Source: Schlegelella aquatica (GTDB lineage Bacteria > Pseudomonadota > Gammaproteobacteria > Burkholderiales > Burkholderiaceae_C). Taken from it: DNA of 64,000 nt. The number at the start of each line of letters is the position of its first letter. Position 1 is the stretch's first letter. Below the pieces are notes generated by a model, which was not told the origin of the DNA, did no database searches, and was given only the letters and a program-made list of their open reading frames with translations. The DNA lies in contig NZ_CP110257.1 of assembly GCF_026013905.1 (NCBI RefSeq), forward strand, positions 1 to 64,000. Direction: 5' to 3'. Positions 52,640-61,941 of this stretch are shown here, in pieces. Both the position numbers and the translations under genes were made by a program.

Positions 52640-54922
52640 ATGCCGATCCCTTCTCTCGCCAAGCGCGCCGCCGTGTGGCTGGCGCAGGCTGCCTGGGTGG
52701 CCGCCGCCGTGGCGGCTCCGCCCCCGGGTGCCGGGCCGGTGCGCGCCTCGGCCCCCGAGGCCCTCGTCACCGACCGTTTCGTCGTCAAGCTGCGCCCGAC
52801 CGAAGCGCCCGCCCGGGCGGGGGTGCCCGGGGCCTCGGCCTCTCGCGCGGCCCCCGGGCCTGCGGCCGGCCCGGCGACCCGCTGGCAGCAACGCACCGGC
52901 CTCGCGTGGCACCGCTCCCACGAGACGGCCGGCGGCTCCGTGGTGTACCGCACGCAGGGGCCCGTGTCGCTCGCCCAGGCCCGCGCGCTGGCCGCGCGGC
53001 TGGCCGACGACCCGGCCGTGGAGTGGGCCGAGCCCGACGTGCGGATGCGAGCGCACCAGGTCGAACCCGTCCCCAACGACGGCGCGGCAGTCGGGAGCTG
53101 GTCGATGCGGGGCGACAGCCTGGGCGGCGCGCGGCTCTTTCGTGCCTGGCCCCTGGCCGGCGCCCGCAGCGTGCGGGTGGCGGTGCTGGACACCGGATCG
53201 CGCCCGCACCCGGACTTGCAGGGCATGGAGCTGCCCGGGCGCGACTTCGTCACCTCGCCGGACTACGAAGGAGACGGCACCGGCGGGCGCGACGACGACC
53301 CCACCGATCCGGGCGACTACTGCCTCGCCGAGGGGCTGCCCTCCAGCTGGCACGGCGTGCACGTCGCCGGGGTGATCGGGGCCATCGCCAACAACGGCAT
53401 CGGCATCGCCGGCGGTGCCGCGCCGGTGGTGGCGCTGCAGCACCTGCGCGTGCTCGGCCGCTGCGGTGGGTGGATGTCCGACATCGCGGACGCCATCGAC
53501 TGGGCCTCGGGGGCGGCGGCCGGCAACCCGACGCCTGCGCAGGTCATCAACCTGAGCCTGGGCGGGGCGCCCGGCGTGGCCTGCGGCGCCACCTTGCAGG
53601 CGGCGATCGACCGCGCCGTCGCGCGGGGCGTCGTGGTCGTGGCAGCGGCGGGCAACGCGGCGGCGAGCGCCCTGCCGCCGCCAGCCAACTGCCGGGGGGT
53701 GATCGCGGTGGCGGCGCACACCGCTTCGGGCGATCTGGCCCGCTACTCGAACCGTGCGGCCGGCGTGGCCCTCACGGCGCCGGGCGGAGGCAGCTGCCAG
53801 GCGGCCGGTGCCTGCGACACGCGCCCTATCCTTGCGCTCGGCAACTCGGGCGTCCATGAGCCCGGCGTGCCCACCTACGACAGCGAGTTCATCGGGACCT
53901 CGGCCGCCGCTCCGCACGTCAGCGCCGCCGCTGCGCTGGTGCTGGCCACGCATCCCGCGCTCACCCCGCAGGACGTGCGCTCGCTGCTCGTCTCCAGCGC
54001 GCGCCCCCACCCGCCGGGCAGTTGGTGCGCGCTGCATCCCGGCACCTGCGGCACGGGCCTGCTGGACGCCGAGGCCGCGTTGCTGCGCGCCGGCCAGGCA
54101 CCCACCCTGCGGGTGAGCGCATCTTCGCCGGTGGTGGCCGGCGGGGCGACGGTGTCGCTCGACGTCCAGGCCGCGCAGGGTGCGGCCCCGTACCGCTACC
54201 GCTGGGCGCAGCTGTCGGGCGCCCCGGTCGCGCTGCTCGGGGCCGACTCGGCGCAGGCCGCCTTCGCCGCCCCGCCGGTGCGCGGCGCGCCGCTGGTGTT
54301 CGAGGTCACCGTCGCCTCGGCGACCGGCGTGGAAGCTCGCGACCGCGTCGCCGTGCAGGTCGACCACGCACCGGTGGTGGCGTCCGTGCCCTCGGCGCGA
54401 CTGGCCCCCGGGGCCGGCTGGCGCCAGCGGCTCACCGTCACCGACGCGGACGGCGACCCGTCCACGCTGCTGTTGCTGGAGGCGCCTCCCGGCGCTCGCC
54501 TCGAGGGCGATGAGCTGGTGTGGCAGGTCCCGGCGACGCCCGCGCGCGCCACCTACACCTTCGCCGTCGCGGCGGCCGACGACCTGCTGACCGGGCCTGC
54601 GGTGCGCTTTTCGGTGGAAGTGGGCGAGGGCGCGCCGGGCAGCACCGCTGCGGGCCCCGAGCCGACGACGGGTCAGGACCCCGGGGCCGGTGGCGGGGCC
54701 GCCTCCGGCGCGGGGTTGGCGGCCCTGGCGGTGTGCGCCGCCCTCGCGGCACGCCGGAGGCGGCCGCGGCCTCTATGCCGGCAGCACGGCCAAGCTCGCG
54801 AGCGCGATGAGCCTGCACACCCCGCGGATGCTCGACGGGTTCGACCGCAAGTTCATGAAACGGTCGGCCCGCTCCTCGCCGTGGGGCTCGCCGCGTGGGT
54901 GCTGCGCGCCCGCAAGGCCTGA
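52640..54922 (+). CDS. secreted S8 (subtilisin-like) serine protease
   Basis: This 760-residue protease has a signal peptide (AAVWLAQAAWVAAAVAAP), a propeptide (VTDRFVVKLRPTEAP), and the catalytic triad D184 (AVLDTGSRPHPDL), H238 (WHGVHVAG) and S421 (FIGTSAAAPHVSAAA). Two Ig/cadherin-like beta domains follow. Around residue 690 there is a Gly-rich, hydrophobic, Arg-rich tail (GGGAASGAGLAALAVCAALAARRRRP) of the GlyGly-CTERM type, given in pieces. About 45 further unrelated residues then run to the stop. Such tails normally end the protein, so a frame change near 54770 is possible. Confidence 0.88.
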   Translation: MPIPSLAKRAAVWLAQAAWVAAAVAAPPPGAGPVRASAPEALVTDRFVVKLRPTEAPARAGVPGASASRAAPGPAAGPATRWQQRTGLAWHRSHETAGGSVVYRTQGPVSLAQARALAARLADDPAVEWAEPDVRMRAHQVEPVPNDGAAVGSWSMRGDSLGGARLFRAWPLAGARSVRVAVLDTGSRPHPDLQGMELPGRDFVTSPDYEGDGTGGRDDDPTDPGDYCLAEGLPSSWHGVHVAGVIGAIANNGIGIAGGAAPVVALQHLRVLGRCGGWMSDIADAIDWASGAAAGNPTPAQVINLSLGGAPGVACGATLQAAIDRAVARGVVVVAAAGNAAASALPPPANCRGVIAVAAHTASGDLARYSNRAAGVALTAPGGGSCQAAGACDTRPILALGNSGVHEPGVPTYDSEFIGTSAAAPHVSAAAALVLATHPALTPQDVRSLLVSSARPHPPGSWCALHPGTCGTGLLDAEAALLRAGQAPTLRVSASSPVVAGGATVSLDVQAAQGAAPYRYRWAQLSGAPVALLGADSAQAAFAAPPVRGAPLVFEVTVASATGVEARDRVAVQVDHAPVVASVPSARLAPGAGWRQRLTVTDADGDPSTLLLLEAPPGARLEGDELVWQVPATPARATYTFAVAAADDLLTGPAVRFSVEVGEGAPGSTAAGPEPTTGQDPGAGGGAASGAGLAALAVCAALAARRRRPRPLCRQHGQARERDEPAHPADARRVRPQVHETVGPLLAVGLAAWVLRARKA

Positions 54923-54932
54923 CGCCGAAGGC

Positions 54933-55424
54933 TCACTGCAGCGGCGCGGCTTGGTCCGTCTGCGACGCCACCACGGCGGCCGGATCGCCCTCGCGGCGCA
55001 TCGAGCGCTGCAGTTCCTCCATCTGGCGGCCCAGCTGCTCCAGCGTCTGCGGGTCGAAGCGCTTGCCCACCCTCGGGAAGAGATGCTCTTCCTCTTCCTC
55101 GTGGTGATGCTCCGTCTGCTCCTTGAGCACTTTCAACTTGGCCTCGAACACCTCGTCGCCCGGCTGGTCGAGCTCGCGCAGGTCGGCCAGCAGCCGCTTG
55201 AGCGAGAGGTGCTCCTCCAGCGACTCCAGCAGCACGCCTTCGATGTTCTGGACCTTGACGGCCGGATAGAACACCTGCTCCTCCGAGGCGATGTGCACGC
55301 TCAAGTGCTCGGCCACCTGCTCGAAGAGCTCGCGCTTGGCCGCGCTCGTCACCATCTCCGACCACTGGGCGAGCTTGCCCTCGATCGCACGGTGCTGGGT
55401 GATGAGAAGATCGATTGCGTTCAT
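54933..55424 (-). CDS. hemerythrin domain protein
   Basis: This 163-residue four-helix protein has the hemerythrin diiron pattern: ITQHRAIEGKL, HIASEEQVFYPAV, EEHLSLKRLL and EQTEHHHEEEEEHLFPRV. It may bind oxygen or NO, or store iron. Two starts are possible; 55424 (MNAIDLLITQH) is the normal family start, with a gaggga element upstream, while 55445 adds seven residues. It is convergent with the protease gene, with only 10 bases between stops. Confidence 0.9.
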   Translation of the reverse strand: MNAIDLLITQHRAIEGKLAQWSEMVTSAAKRELFEQVAEHLSVHIASEEQVFYPAVKVQNIEGVLLESLEEHLSLKRLLADLRELDQPGDEVFEAKLKVLKEQTEHHHEEEEEHLFPRVGKRFDPQTLEQLGRQMEELQRSMRREGDPAAVVASQTDQAAPLQ

Positions 55425-55646
55425 CGTGGCAGGTCCCTCGTTCACTCTCCCGCCCGGTCATCCGATGCACCGGGCGGCCGTTCCGACTCGGCCCCACCGG
55501 CTGGCGGCGACCGACAGCCCTCGTGAGCAGGTGGCGTGCCCGCCTCAGGCGGCTGAACTTCCGCGGACCCCGGCCGCCCGCAGGGGGCATTTCTCGCTAT
55601 GCTTGGACCGGCTCCCCCAGGAGGGGCCCTCCTGCCGACCGCGCCC

Positions 55647-56453
55647 ATGCCTCCCATCGATCCCGCCCTGCGCTCCCTGCAAATCGAGTTGCCCGCCAAG
55701 CCCGACGTGCTCGTCCAGCTCGCGCTGCTGATGGCCGAGGACGAGGTCGATTTCAAGGCGATGGGCAGCCTGATCGAGGGCGACATGGCCCTGGCCGCCG
55801 CGGTGCTCAAGGCGGTGAACGCGCCGATCTACGGGCTGCGGCAGACGGCGCGCACCGTGCAGCAGGCCATCCTGTACCTGGGCAGCCAGGAGGTCGCGGC
55901 CATCACCTATGAGATGGGCCTGCGCTCGGTCTTTCCCTCCTCGCCCGAGCTCGAGGCGCTGTGGCTGCGGGCCAACCGCCGCGGCATGGTGATGGCGCTG
56001 ATGGCGCGGCGGCTCGGGCTCGACGCCTTCGTCGCCCACTCCGCGGGCCTTTTCGAGGAATGCGGCAAGGCGGTGATGTTCCGCCACGCCCCTGAACGCT
56101 ATGGGCCGATGTTGCGCCAATCCACCGGCGACGACCTGCTCGTGTTGCAGGAGATGCAGACCTTCGGGGTGAGCCACGACGCGCTGGGGGCGGCGATGTG
56201 CAAGTCGTGGGTGCTGGCGAGCGCGGCGACCACCTGCGTGCGTTACCACGTGGTGGTGCAGACGGGCGGCACCTGGCCCGCCGAGCCCGAGGCCGTGCCG
56301 GTGTGCGCCCTGTCGGCCGTGGCGCACTACCTGCTGCGCGCACCGCAAGCGCTGGGGCCCGCGGTCGAGGCCGTGGCCGCGCTCTCGGGCCTCGACGAAG
56401 GGCGGCTGCGCCAAGCGGCAGAGGACGCCTACGCCGTGCTGCGTGCCGCCTGA
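55647..56453 (+). CDS. HDOD domain protein
   Basis: This 268-residue protein consists of one HDOD domain: IELPAKPDVLVQLALLM, LIEGDMALAAAVLKAVNAPIYG, TVQQAILYLGSQEVAAI, in pieces, and a degenerate HD region (FVAHSAGLFEECGKAVM). HDOD proteins are signalling scaffolds without proven enzyme activity. An in-frame ATG at 55599 would add 16 residues; 55647 is preferred because the conserved region starts soon after it, though an aggagg lies further upstream than ideal. Confidence 0.85.
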   Translation: MPPIDPALRSLQIELPAKPDVLVQLALLMAEDEVDFKAMGSLIEGDMALAAAVLKAVNAPIYGLRQTARTVQQAILYLGSQEVAAITYEMGLRSVFPSSPELEALWLRANRRGMVMALMARRLGLDAFVAHSAGLFEECGKAVMFRHAPERYGPMLRQSTGDDLLVLQEMQTFGVSHDALGAAMCKSWVLASAATTCVRYHVVVQTGGTWPAEPEAVPVCALSAVAHYLLRAPQALGPAVEAVAALSGLDEGRLRQAAEDAYAVLRAA

Positions 56454-56600
56454 CGGAACGGCACTTTCGCGCCTGACGCCTGGGCGACAGGCCGTGGGGG
56501 CAAACCCCGGTGGCAGGGGCATGGGCGGGGTGCCATGCTGGATCGAAGCACCTCGCGGCCAGCTCGCCGCGTCCACCACGAAAGCCGAAAGGGACCCTCC

Positions 56601-57569
56601 ATGAAACGCCGCCAAGTACTGAAGACCCTGGGCGCCGGTGCGGCAGCGCTCGGCGCTCCCGCCTACGCCTGGGCCCAGAAGTTCCCCAGCCAGCCCATCA
56701 AGCTGATGGTCGCTTTCCCCGCCGGGGGGCCCACCGACATCACCATGCGCGTGCTGGCCGAGAACGCCGGCAAGATCCTCGGCCAGACGGTGATCGTCGA
56801 GAACCGGCCCGGCGCCGGCGGCACGCTGCCGGCCCAGCAGTTGCAGCTGGCCAAACCCGACGGCTACACCCTGGCGCAGATCCCGCTCGGGGTCTTCCGC
56901 CTGCCTTACACCGCCAAGATCAACTGGGACCCGGTCAAGGACATCACCTACATCCTGTGCGTGACGGGCTACTCCTTCGGCCTCGTGGTGCCGGCCGACT
57001 CGCCGCTCAAGACCTGGGCCGACTTCGTCGCCTGGGCCAAGGCCAACCCCGGGCGGCTCACCTACGGCTCCACCGGCGCGCTCACCAGCCCCCATCTCAC
57101 GATGGAGGAGATCGCGCAGAAGGCGGGCATCGAGCTCAATCACATCCCCTTCAAGGGCAGCGCCGACCTCATGCAGGCCATCCTCGGCGGCCACGTGATG
57201 GCCGCGGCGGACTCGACCGGCTTCATCCCCCATGTGCAGGCCGGCAAGCTGCGCGTGCTCAACACCTGGGGCGCCAAGCGCTTGGCCAAGCTGCCCGACG
57301 CGCCCACCCTCACCGAGCTGGGCCTGGGCATCGTGCAGGCCTCGCCCTACGGCATCGGCGGGCCCAAAGGCATGGACCCGGGCCTGGTCAAGACGCTGCA
57401 CGACGCCTTCAAGCAGGCGATGGAGATGCCCAACCACGTCGAGGCGCTCGCCAAGTACGACCAGGAGCTGATGTACATGGGCTCGCAGGAGTACAGCCGC
57501 TTCGCCGCCGAGACGTTCAAGAAGGAGAAGGCGCTGATCGAAAAGCTCGGCCTCGCCAAGCCGAGTTGA
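56601..57569 (+). CDS. Bug family tripartite tricarboxylate transporter substrate-binding protein (second)
   Basis: This 322-residue periplasmic receptor has a Tat-like leader (MKRRQVLKTLGAGAAALGAP ending AYAWAQ). The motif is PIKLMVAFPAGGPTDITMRV, then VIVENRPGAGG, with DAPTLTELGLG near the end. It is about as similar to the receptor at 17449 as family members usually are, so not a recent duplicate. No transporter membrane genes are nearby. It marks the left boundary of the type VI island. Confidence 0.92.
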   Translation: MKRRQVLKTLGAGAAALGAPAYAWAQKFPSQPIKLMVAFPAGGPTDITMRVLAENAGKILGQTVIVENRPGAGGTLPAQQLQLAKPDGYTLAQIPLGVFRLPYTAKINWDPVKDITYILCVTGYSFGLVVPADSPLKTWADFVAWAKANPGRLTYGSTGALTSPHLTMEEIAQKAGIELNHIPFKGSADLMQAILGGHVMAAADSTGFIPHVQAGKLRVLNTWGAKRLAKLPDAPTLTELGLGIVQASPYGIGGPKGMDPGLVKTLHDAFKQAMEMPNHVEALAKYDQELMYMGSQEYSRFAAETFKKEKALIEKLGLAKPS

Positions 57570-57621
57570 ACGCAGTCGTCGGCTGAGGCTGCGGCGGCTG
57601 CCGGCCCGCCCCGCAGCGCCG

Positions 57622-59693
57622 TCATGCGGCTTGCAACTGCAAGGCCGGCAGCAGGTGCGTCAGCCGCAGCTTGTCGCCACCCGCATAGATGCGGCGGAAG
57701 CGCAAATAGCCCGCGCCCAGGACGAACGGCTCGCGGCCGCGCGTTTCCATCTCCGGGATGCGGCCGGTGGCCTTGTAGTGCTGGATCCAAGCCAGCTCTT
57801 GGCGGTTGAAGTGCAGGGTCGGCTGCGGCTCGTTCCAGCGCCGCGCGTGCTCGACCTGCGCCAGGTACTCGTCGTACTCGCGCACCCAGCGCTTCAGGCC
57901 CTCCTCGACCTCGGAGGCTTCCCAGCCCGAGAGCTTGAACCACGCGCGCGAGTCGTGCACCAGCGTCTCCAGCAGCGAGGCGACCGCCTCGGGCACGTCG
58001 TCGCGGTCCCACCAGTCGTTCAGGTCCTCCCACTCGTCGAAGCGGCCGTTGTCCAGCCCCGGCACGCGCCGCTCCTCGATGCGCATGCAGGTGCCCACCA
58101 CCGCGTCCTCGCACCGGGAGTGCGGATTGCGTCGCTCCCCGCGCCAGGCCTCGAAGCGCCGCATCTCCTCGCAGAACTCGCGGTCCGCGCCGACGATGTC
58201 GTTGCGGTCCTCCTGCCGGGCGGCCGCCAGCACCGGCATCTGGCCGGCCCGCCCGGCCCAGCGCTTGCGCCACAGGATCGCCATCTCCATCTGCGTGCGC
58301 ATGATCGCGCGCATCGGCGCCATGCCAGCGCGCGGGTGCGCTTGCGCATAGCGTTCGCTCGCCTCGATGTAGGCATTGAACGCGGCGAGGGTGGAGCGGG
58401 CGATCAGGAAGCGTCGTTTGGCGGTATCCGATGCCAGTTCGAGCTTGAACGGCACCCCTTGCAGCCGTGCCTCGCGGTACATCACCGCCAAAGGAATGCG
58501 CGACAGCAAGTCCGCTCCTTGCGGATCGGTGCCCCGCCCCTGCTCGCCCGGCGCATAGCCGCCGCCCACATCCGAATGCACGCCTGGAAAGACGATCTCC
58601 TGGCAGCCCGGCGGCAGTTGCTCGCCCACGCAAACCGAGTCCAGCGGGAACGAGCGGCGCACCTCGTGGGCCGAGACCAGGTGGGTGCATTTGATGCCGG
58701 GCGGCACGCGCATCGACACCTCCGCGTCGGCCCAGTCGCCATGGCCGTGGCTGATCAGCGCGCTGGAGGCCAGGCCCACCGAGGCGACGGTGTCGAACAG
58801 GCCCAGGAAGTCGAACTCGACCGGAAAGCCCCCCAACGTGCGACCGCTGCGCCCGAGCAGCCGCGCATCGAGCTCGCACAGCGCGACGAACCAGTTGGCG
58901 AAGACCCGTGCCGCCGTCGCCCCGCGCGAAAAGCCGAAGGCACTGACGTACAGGTGGCGCACGATGCCCGGGTCCACCCGTTGCGGCTGCCCGGTGTGCG
59001 GGTCCGGCATGTGAGGCCCAAGCGCCTGGTGCAGGCGCTCGAGCCCTGTTGCAGCCGCGCCTGCGTGTTGGCGGCCTGAAAGCCATCGGCCTCGTGCATC
59101 ACGAAGCGGGGCGAGCGGCGCAGCGCGTGGCGGTTCAGGTCCACCTGGCGCGCCAGCGCGAGCACCTCGGCGTTGGACAGCAGTGGCGCCTTGTGGAAGT
59201 AGCGGTGCACCGCGTTGATGGCCTGCGCCAGCGCCCAGACGATGCGCCGCTCGCCCCAGCGCGCGAAGGCCGACCCGAGCTTCTCGTCCAGGCCCCGGCC
59301 GCTGTCGTCGATTTCTTCGAACGGGGTGCCCACGCCGGGCATGTAGATGCGGAAGTAGTTGGGATACGCCGCCTCGTTGGGCCAGCGCACGCGCTCGTCG
59401 AGCATGGCCTGCGGGGCAATGGTCTGCCCCGGGTAGGCATCGAACAGCCGCGCGACGTTGGAGTGCGTGTGGTCGCCGCGCTCCTCGCTCAGGCCGTAGT
59501 GGTTGCGCGTGCCGTCGAAGAAAAAGCCGAAGAACAGGTTCGTCTCGCACGAGCGGCCGGGTTGGCCGATGGCGGGCAACTCCCGCATTTCCCACGTTCG
59601 TACCTTATCCATTTGACCCGCAAACATCCTCTCCTTGTCCGCTGGATTGGCGAAAGCAAGAGGATCTACGCTGGGTGCAAGACGTATCGTCAT
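57622..59693 (-). pseudogene. tle1: DUF2235/Tle1-type lipase effector, frameshifted
   Basis: The reading runs from ATG 59693 (MTIRLAPSVDPLAF) through NLFFGFFFDGTRNHYG to about 59046, then continues in another frame with LERLHQALGPHMPD, the nucleophile motif YVSAFGFSRGATAARVFANW, PGVHSDVGGGY and so on to 57622. Joined, it is a 690-residue DUF2235 (Tle1-type) phospholipase expected to be delivered by a type VI system. The break falls in ccc at 59044-59046 (ggg on the coding strand); one extra G restores the frame. As read, the first frame stops at 58755 and lacks the serine, so it should be inactive. Confidence 0.82.
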
Positions 59694-59701
59694 GCTCCCT
59701 C

Positions 59702-60460
59702 CTATGGCTTGACTCTAAGAAGCTGATCCGCGAGACGCCGATACGTCTCCAGAGCGATCTGTCTCTGCTGCTCCAAGAAGTTGGAGAAGGCGGGATCCAA
59801 CGGCCCACTGAAGGCGGCAAGGCGGTCCCTCATTTCCTGGGAGAAGCCCCTGTAGAAACTCCATTCCTTCTCGAGGTCCTCCTGCGTTCTTTGCGGCTGT
59901 CTTTCGAATGTCTTTATGCCGGCCAGAGCATCCTCGTACTGCCTCTGCCACAACTTGAGCTTGTACTCGCGGCTCGGCACGGGCCAGTGCTTGAGCTTGC
60001 CCGGCCACTTCGGGTGGCCGGGGTCCACGGCGCTGGCCAGCACCTCGACGCTGCCGTCCTCGTAGAACAGCGCCCACAGCACACCCGGCTCGTCGGTGGG
60101 GTACGGCGGCAGTTCCTGCTCGACCGTCTCGTACCGGCGATCGGCCGACGAACCGGTCCACCAGTCGTAGCGCACTTTGACCTTGATGCCCGGCTGCCAT
60201 CGGCGCGGCAGCGCATAGCAACACATCGCGCCGCTGGCGCCGTAAGGATCGGCCCCCGTGCCGCCGGCGACCCGAGTGGACTGGGGATCGATGAACAGCA
60301 CCGCATTGAGCTCCCGGCCGGTGTAGTTCACCGCCGTGACGGCCACGGCGTCGCGGTCCGACGGCATCGGGCCGGCGCAGCCGGCGAGGAGCGTCACAAG
60401 AGCGCCGAGGACCAGGAGCCAGGGCACGCAGCATCGTGGGGACATACACAAGCGGCTCAT
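59702..60460 (-). CDS. DUF3304 lipoprotein, candidate immunity protein
   Basis: This 252-residue DUF3304 protein has a lipoprotein leader (LVLGALVTLLAGCAG, lipid Cys 28). The family core is AVNYTGRELNAVLFIDP, SGAMCCYALPRRWQPGIKVKV and YDWWTG. A charged helical C-terminus follows. DUF3304 genes accompany type VI lipases, and a periplasmic lipoprotein is the expected form of a protector against a membrane-attacking lipase. It starts 8 bases before the DUF2235 gene on the same strand. Confidence 0.82.
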   Translation of the reverse strand: MSRLCMSPRCCVPWLLVLGALVTLLAGCAGPMPSDRDAVAVTAVNYTGRELNAVLFIDPQSTRVAGGTGADPYGASGAMCCYALPRRWQPGIKVKVRYDWWTGSSADRRYETVEQELPPYPTDEPGVLWALFYEDGSVEVLASAVDPGHPKWPGKLKHWPVPSREYKLKLWQRQYEDALAGIKTFERQPQRTQEDLEKEWSFYRGFSQEMRDRLAAFSGPLDPAFSNFLEQQRQIALETYRRLADQLLRVKP

Positions 60461-60521
60461 CGGCGGTTCACCTTCTGGAAGTTCTGTCGCGTCGTGTGCG
60501 GATGGAGGCTCGCGGGTGGGG

Positions 60522-61239
60522 TCATGGCTTGTGGCGCTCCAGCCATTCCAAGCGCTCCAGGGCCTGCGGCAGGAGTTCGGCGGCGTCTTTCTGGAGGGCT
60601 TCCTTGAACCGGGGGTCGTCCGGTCCGGTGTAGTCCTTCAGTGCCGCGGGCCTGCGCTGGTGCAGCCCGTCCCACAGCTCGCGCAGTTCGTGGGGGGGGC
60701 AGCCCGTTCATCCTCCGCTGCAGCCGGGCCACGGCGCGCGACTGCCGGTCGTGCTCGAGTTGCCACTGCTTGAGCTGGTGGTCCCGGCTCGGCGCCGGCC
60801 AGCCTTTGACCTTGCCAGGCCATTGCGGGTCGTCGGGCTCCGCGTCGCTGAGGACGACTTCGACGCTGCCATCGGCGTGGAAGACCGCCCACAAGTCCGC
60901 GGGCCGACCCCTGGGGTAGGCAGGCAGCTCGTGCAACGCCGTTTCGTGTGCCCGCTTGTCCAGCAACCCCGTCCACCAGTCATGGACCAGGTGGACGTTG
61001 ATGCCGGCCCGCCATTGACGCGGCAGCTCATAGCAGCACAGGGAGGGCGAGCTGGAGTAGGGTTCGACGTACGGGCCGCTCACCCCGCTCCCGGCGTCGG
61101 GGTCGACGAAGGCGAACGCGACCAGGTGCTTGTCGGTGTAGTTGAGGGCTCGGACGCGCACGAGCGTCCCCTCCGGCGCAGCATCGGCCTCGCCGTTCAA
61201 CAAGGCCAGAGCGGCTGCAAGAGTCACGAAGATGCGCAT
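60522..61239 (-). pseudogene. DUF3304 paralogue with poly-C frameshift
   Basis: It starts at 61239 with a signal peptide without a lipobox (IFVTLAAALALLNGEADA), then ALNYTDKHLVAFAFVDP and SLCCYELPRQWRAGINVHL. At a run of eight C (coding strand; 60692-60699) the frame changes. Removing one C gives HELRELWDGLHQRRPAALKD and DYTGPDDPRFKEALQKDAAE, in pieces, ending at 60522. This C-terminus aligns with that of the neighbouring DUF3304 lipoprotein (FSGPLDPAFSNFLEQQRQ). As read, translation ends at 60457 with an unrelated Pro/Arg-rich tail of 260 residues total. The G/C tract could be slippage-prone or a sequencing artefact. Confidence 0.72.
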
Positions 61240-61823
61240 GGGTCTTGGTGAGGGCAAGAGGTCCCTTCGAGGTGGGACGCGGAAGAGGCGCCCGTGCGCC
61301 GCAGCGCTTCGCGCACGCGGGCCAGGCGTGCGGGAGTGTCCCGCTCGCCGCGCCGATCGGCTTCTCGCAACGCCTCCCGCGCGTGGCGATGCCGCCATGA
61401 CGGCCGGGTGCGCTGCCACACGTGAGGCAGGTCGCGCTCGAGCGCGGCGAGAAGCCCGTCGGCTTCGCTGTCTTGCACGAGGGCCGCGAACTGGGCGTCA
61501 TCCAGGGGCGGCGCTTCGATAGAGTTTGCGGTGAGGGCTGTCGGCTCCACCGCAACGCGGGGCAGTTCGTGCCAGCGGCCGTCGCGACCGATGCAGCGCC
61601 ACTGCAACGCCGGGCCGATGAAGTCGGCCAACTGCTCGGGCTGCAGGGCACGTGCGATGGCGGGCAGACGCCTCGTGTCGGCGAAGCGCAGATGGAAGAG
61701 GCTCCCGGTGGCGTTCACGATCGCCCATCGCGCGAGACGGTCTGCGAGCTGGTCGGCACTCTCCGAAGTGACCACGGCGGTGACCATGGGCCGGGCGCTG
61801 CACTGGTGCAGCACGTCGCGCAA
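61224..61823 (-). CDS. DUF4123 type VI adaptor-like protein, start unresolved
   Basis: The C-terminal part of a DUF4123 domain is clear (LARWAIVNATGSLFHLRFADTRRLPAIARALQPEQLADFIGPALQW, in pieces). DUF4123 proteins load effectors onto VgrG. Recognisable sequence continues upstream in the same frame to about 61910 (ALAQAVFHRLGETGPEALAV), but there is no ATG, GTG or TTG there; the only called start is TTG 61823, inside the domain. A GTG at 61939, two bases after the upstream stop, is out of frame. A CTG start or a frameshift must be considered. It overlaps the next gene by 16 bases. Confidence 0.6.
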   Translation of the reverse strand: MRDVLHQCSARPMVTAVVTSESADQLADRLARWAIVNATGSLFHLRFADTRRLPAIARALQPEQLADFIGPALQWRCIGRDGRWHELPRVAVEPTALTANSIEAPPLDDAQFAALVQDSEADGLLAALERDLPHVWQRTRPSWRHRHAREALREADRRGERDTPARLARVREALRRTGASSASHLEGTSCPHQDPCASS

Positions 61824-61941
61824 CGCCGCATCGTGAGGGCGGTGGGCGACGACGCATGGAGAGACAGCGAGGGCCTCCGGGCCCGTCTCCCCGAGACGGT
61901 GGAAGACGGCCTGTGCCAGCGCTCGGCGCCGCCGACCACGC

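Noticed and set aside
60457..60521. The 260-residue reading of the second DUF3304 gene as the genuine product, because its stop overlaps the next ATG
   Set aside because: The alternative frame after the C tract encodes a C-terminus that aligns with the neighbouring paralogue, whereas the as-read tail is Pro/Arg-rich and unrelated; the ATGA overlap is probably chance.
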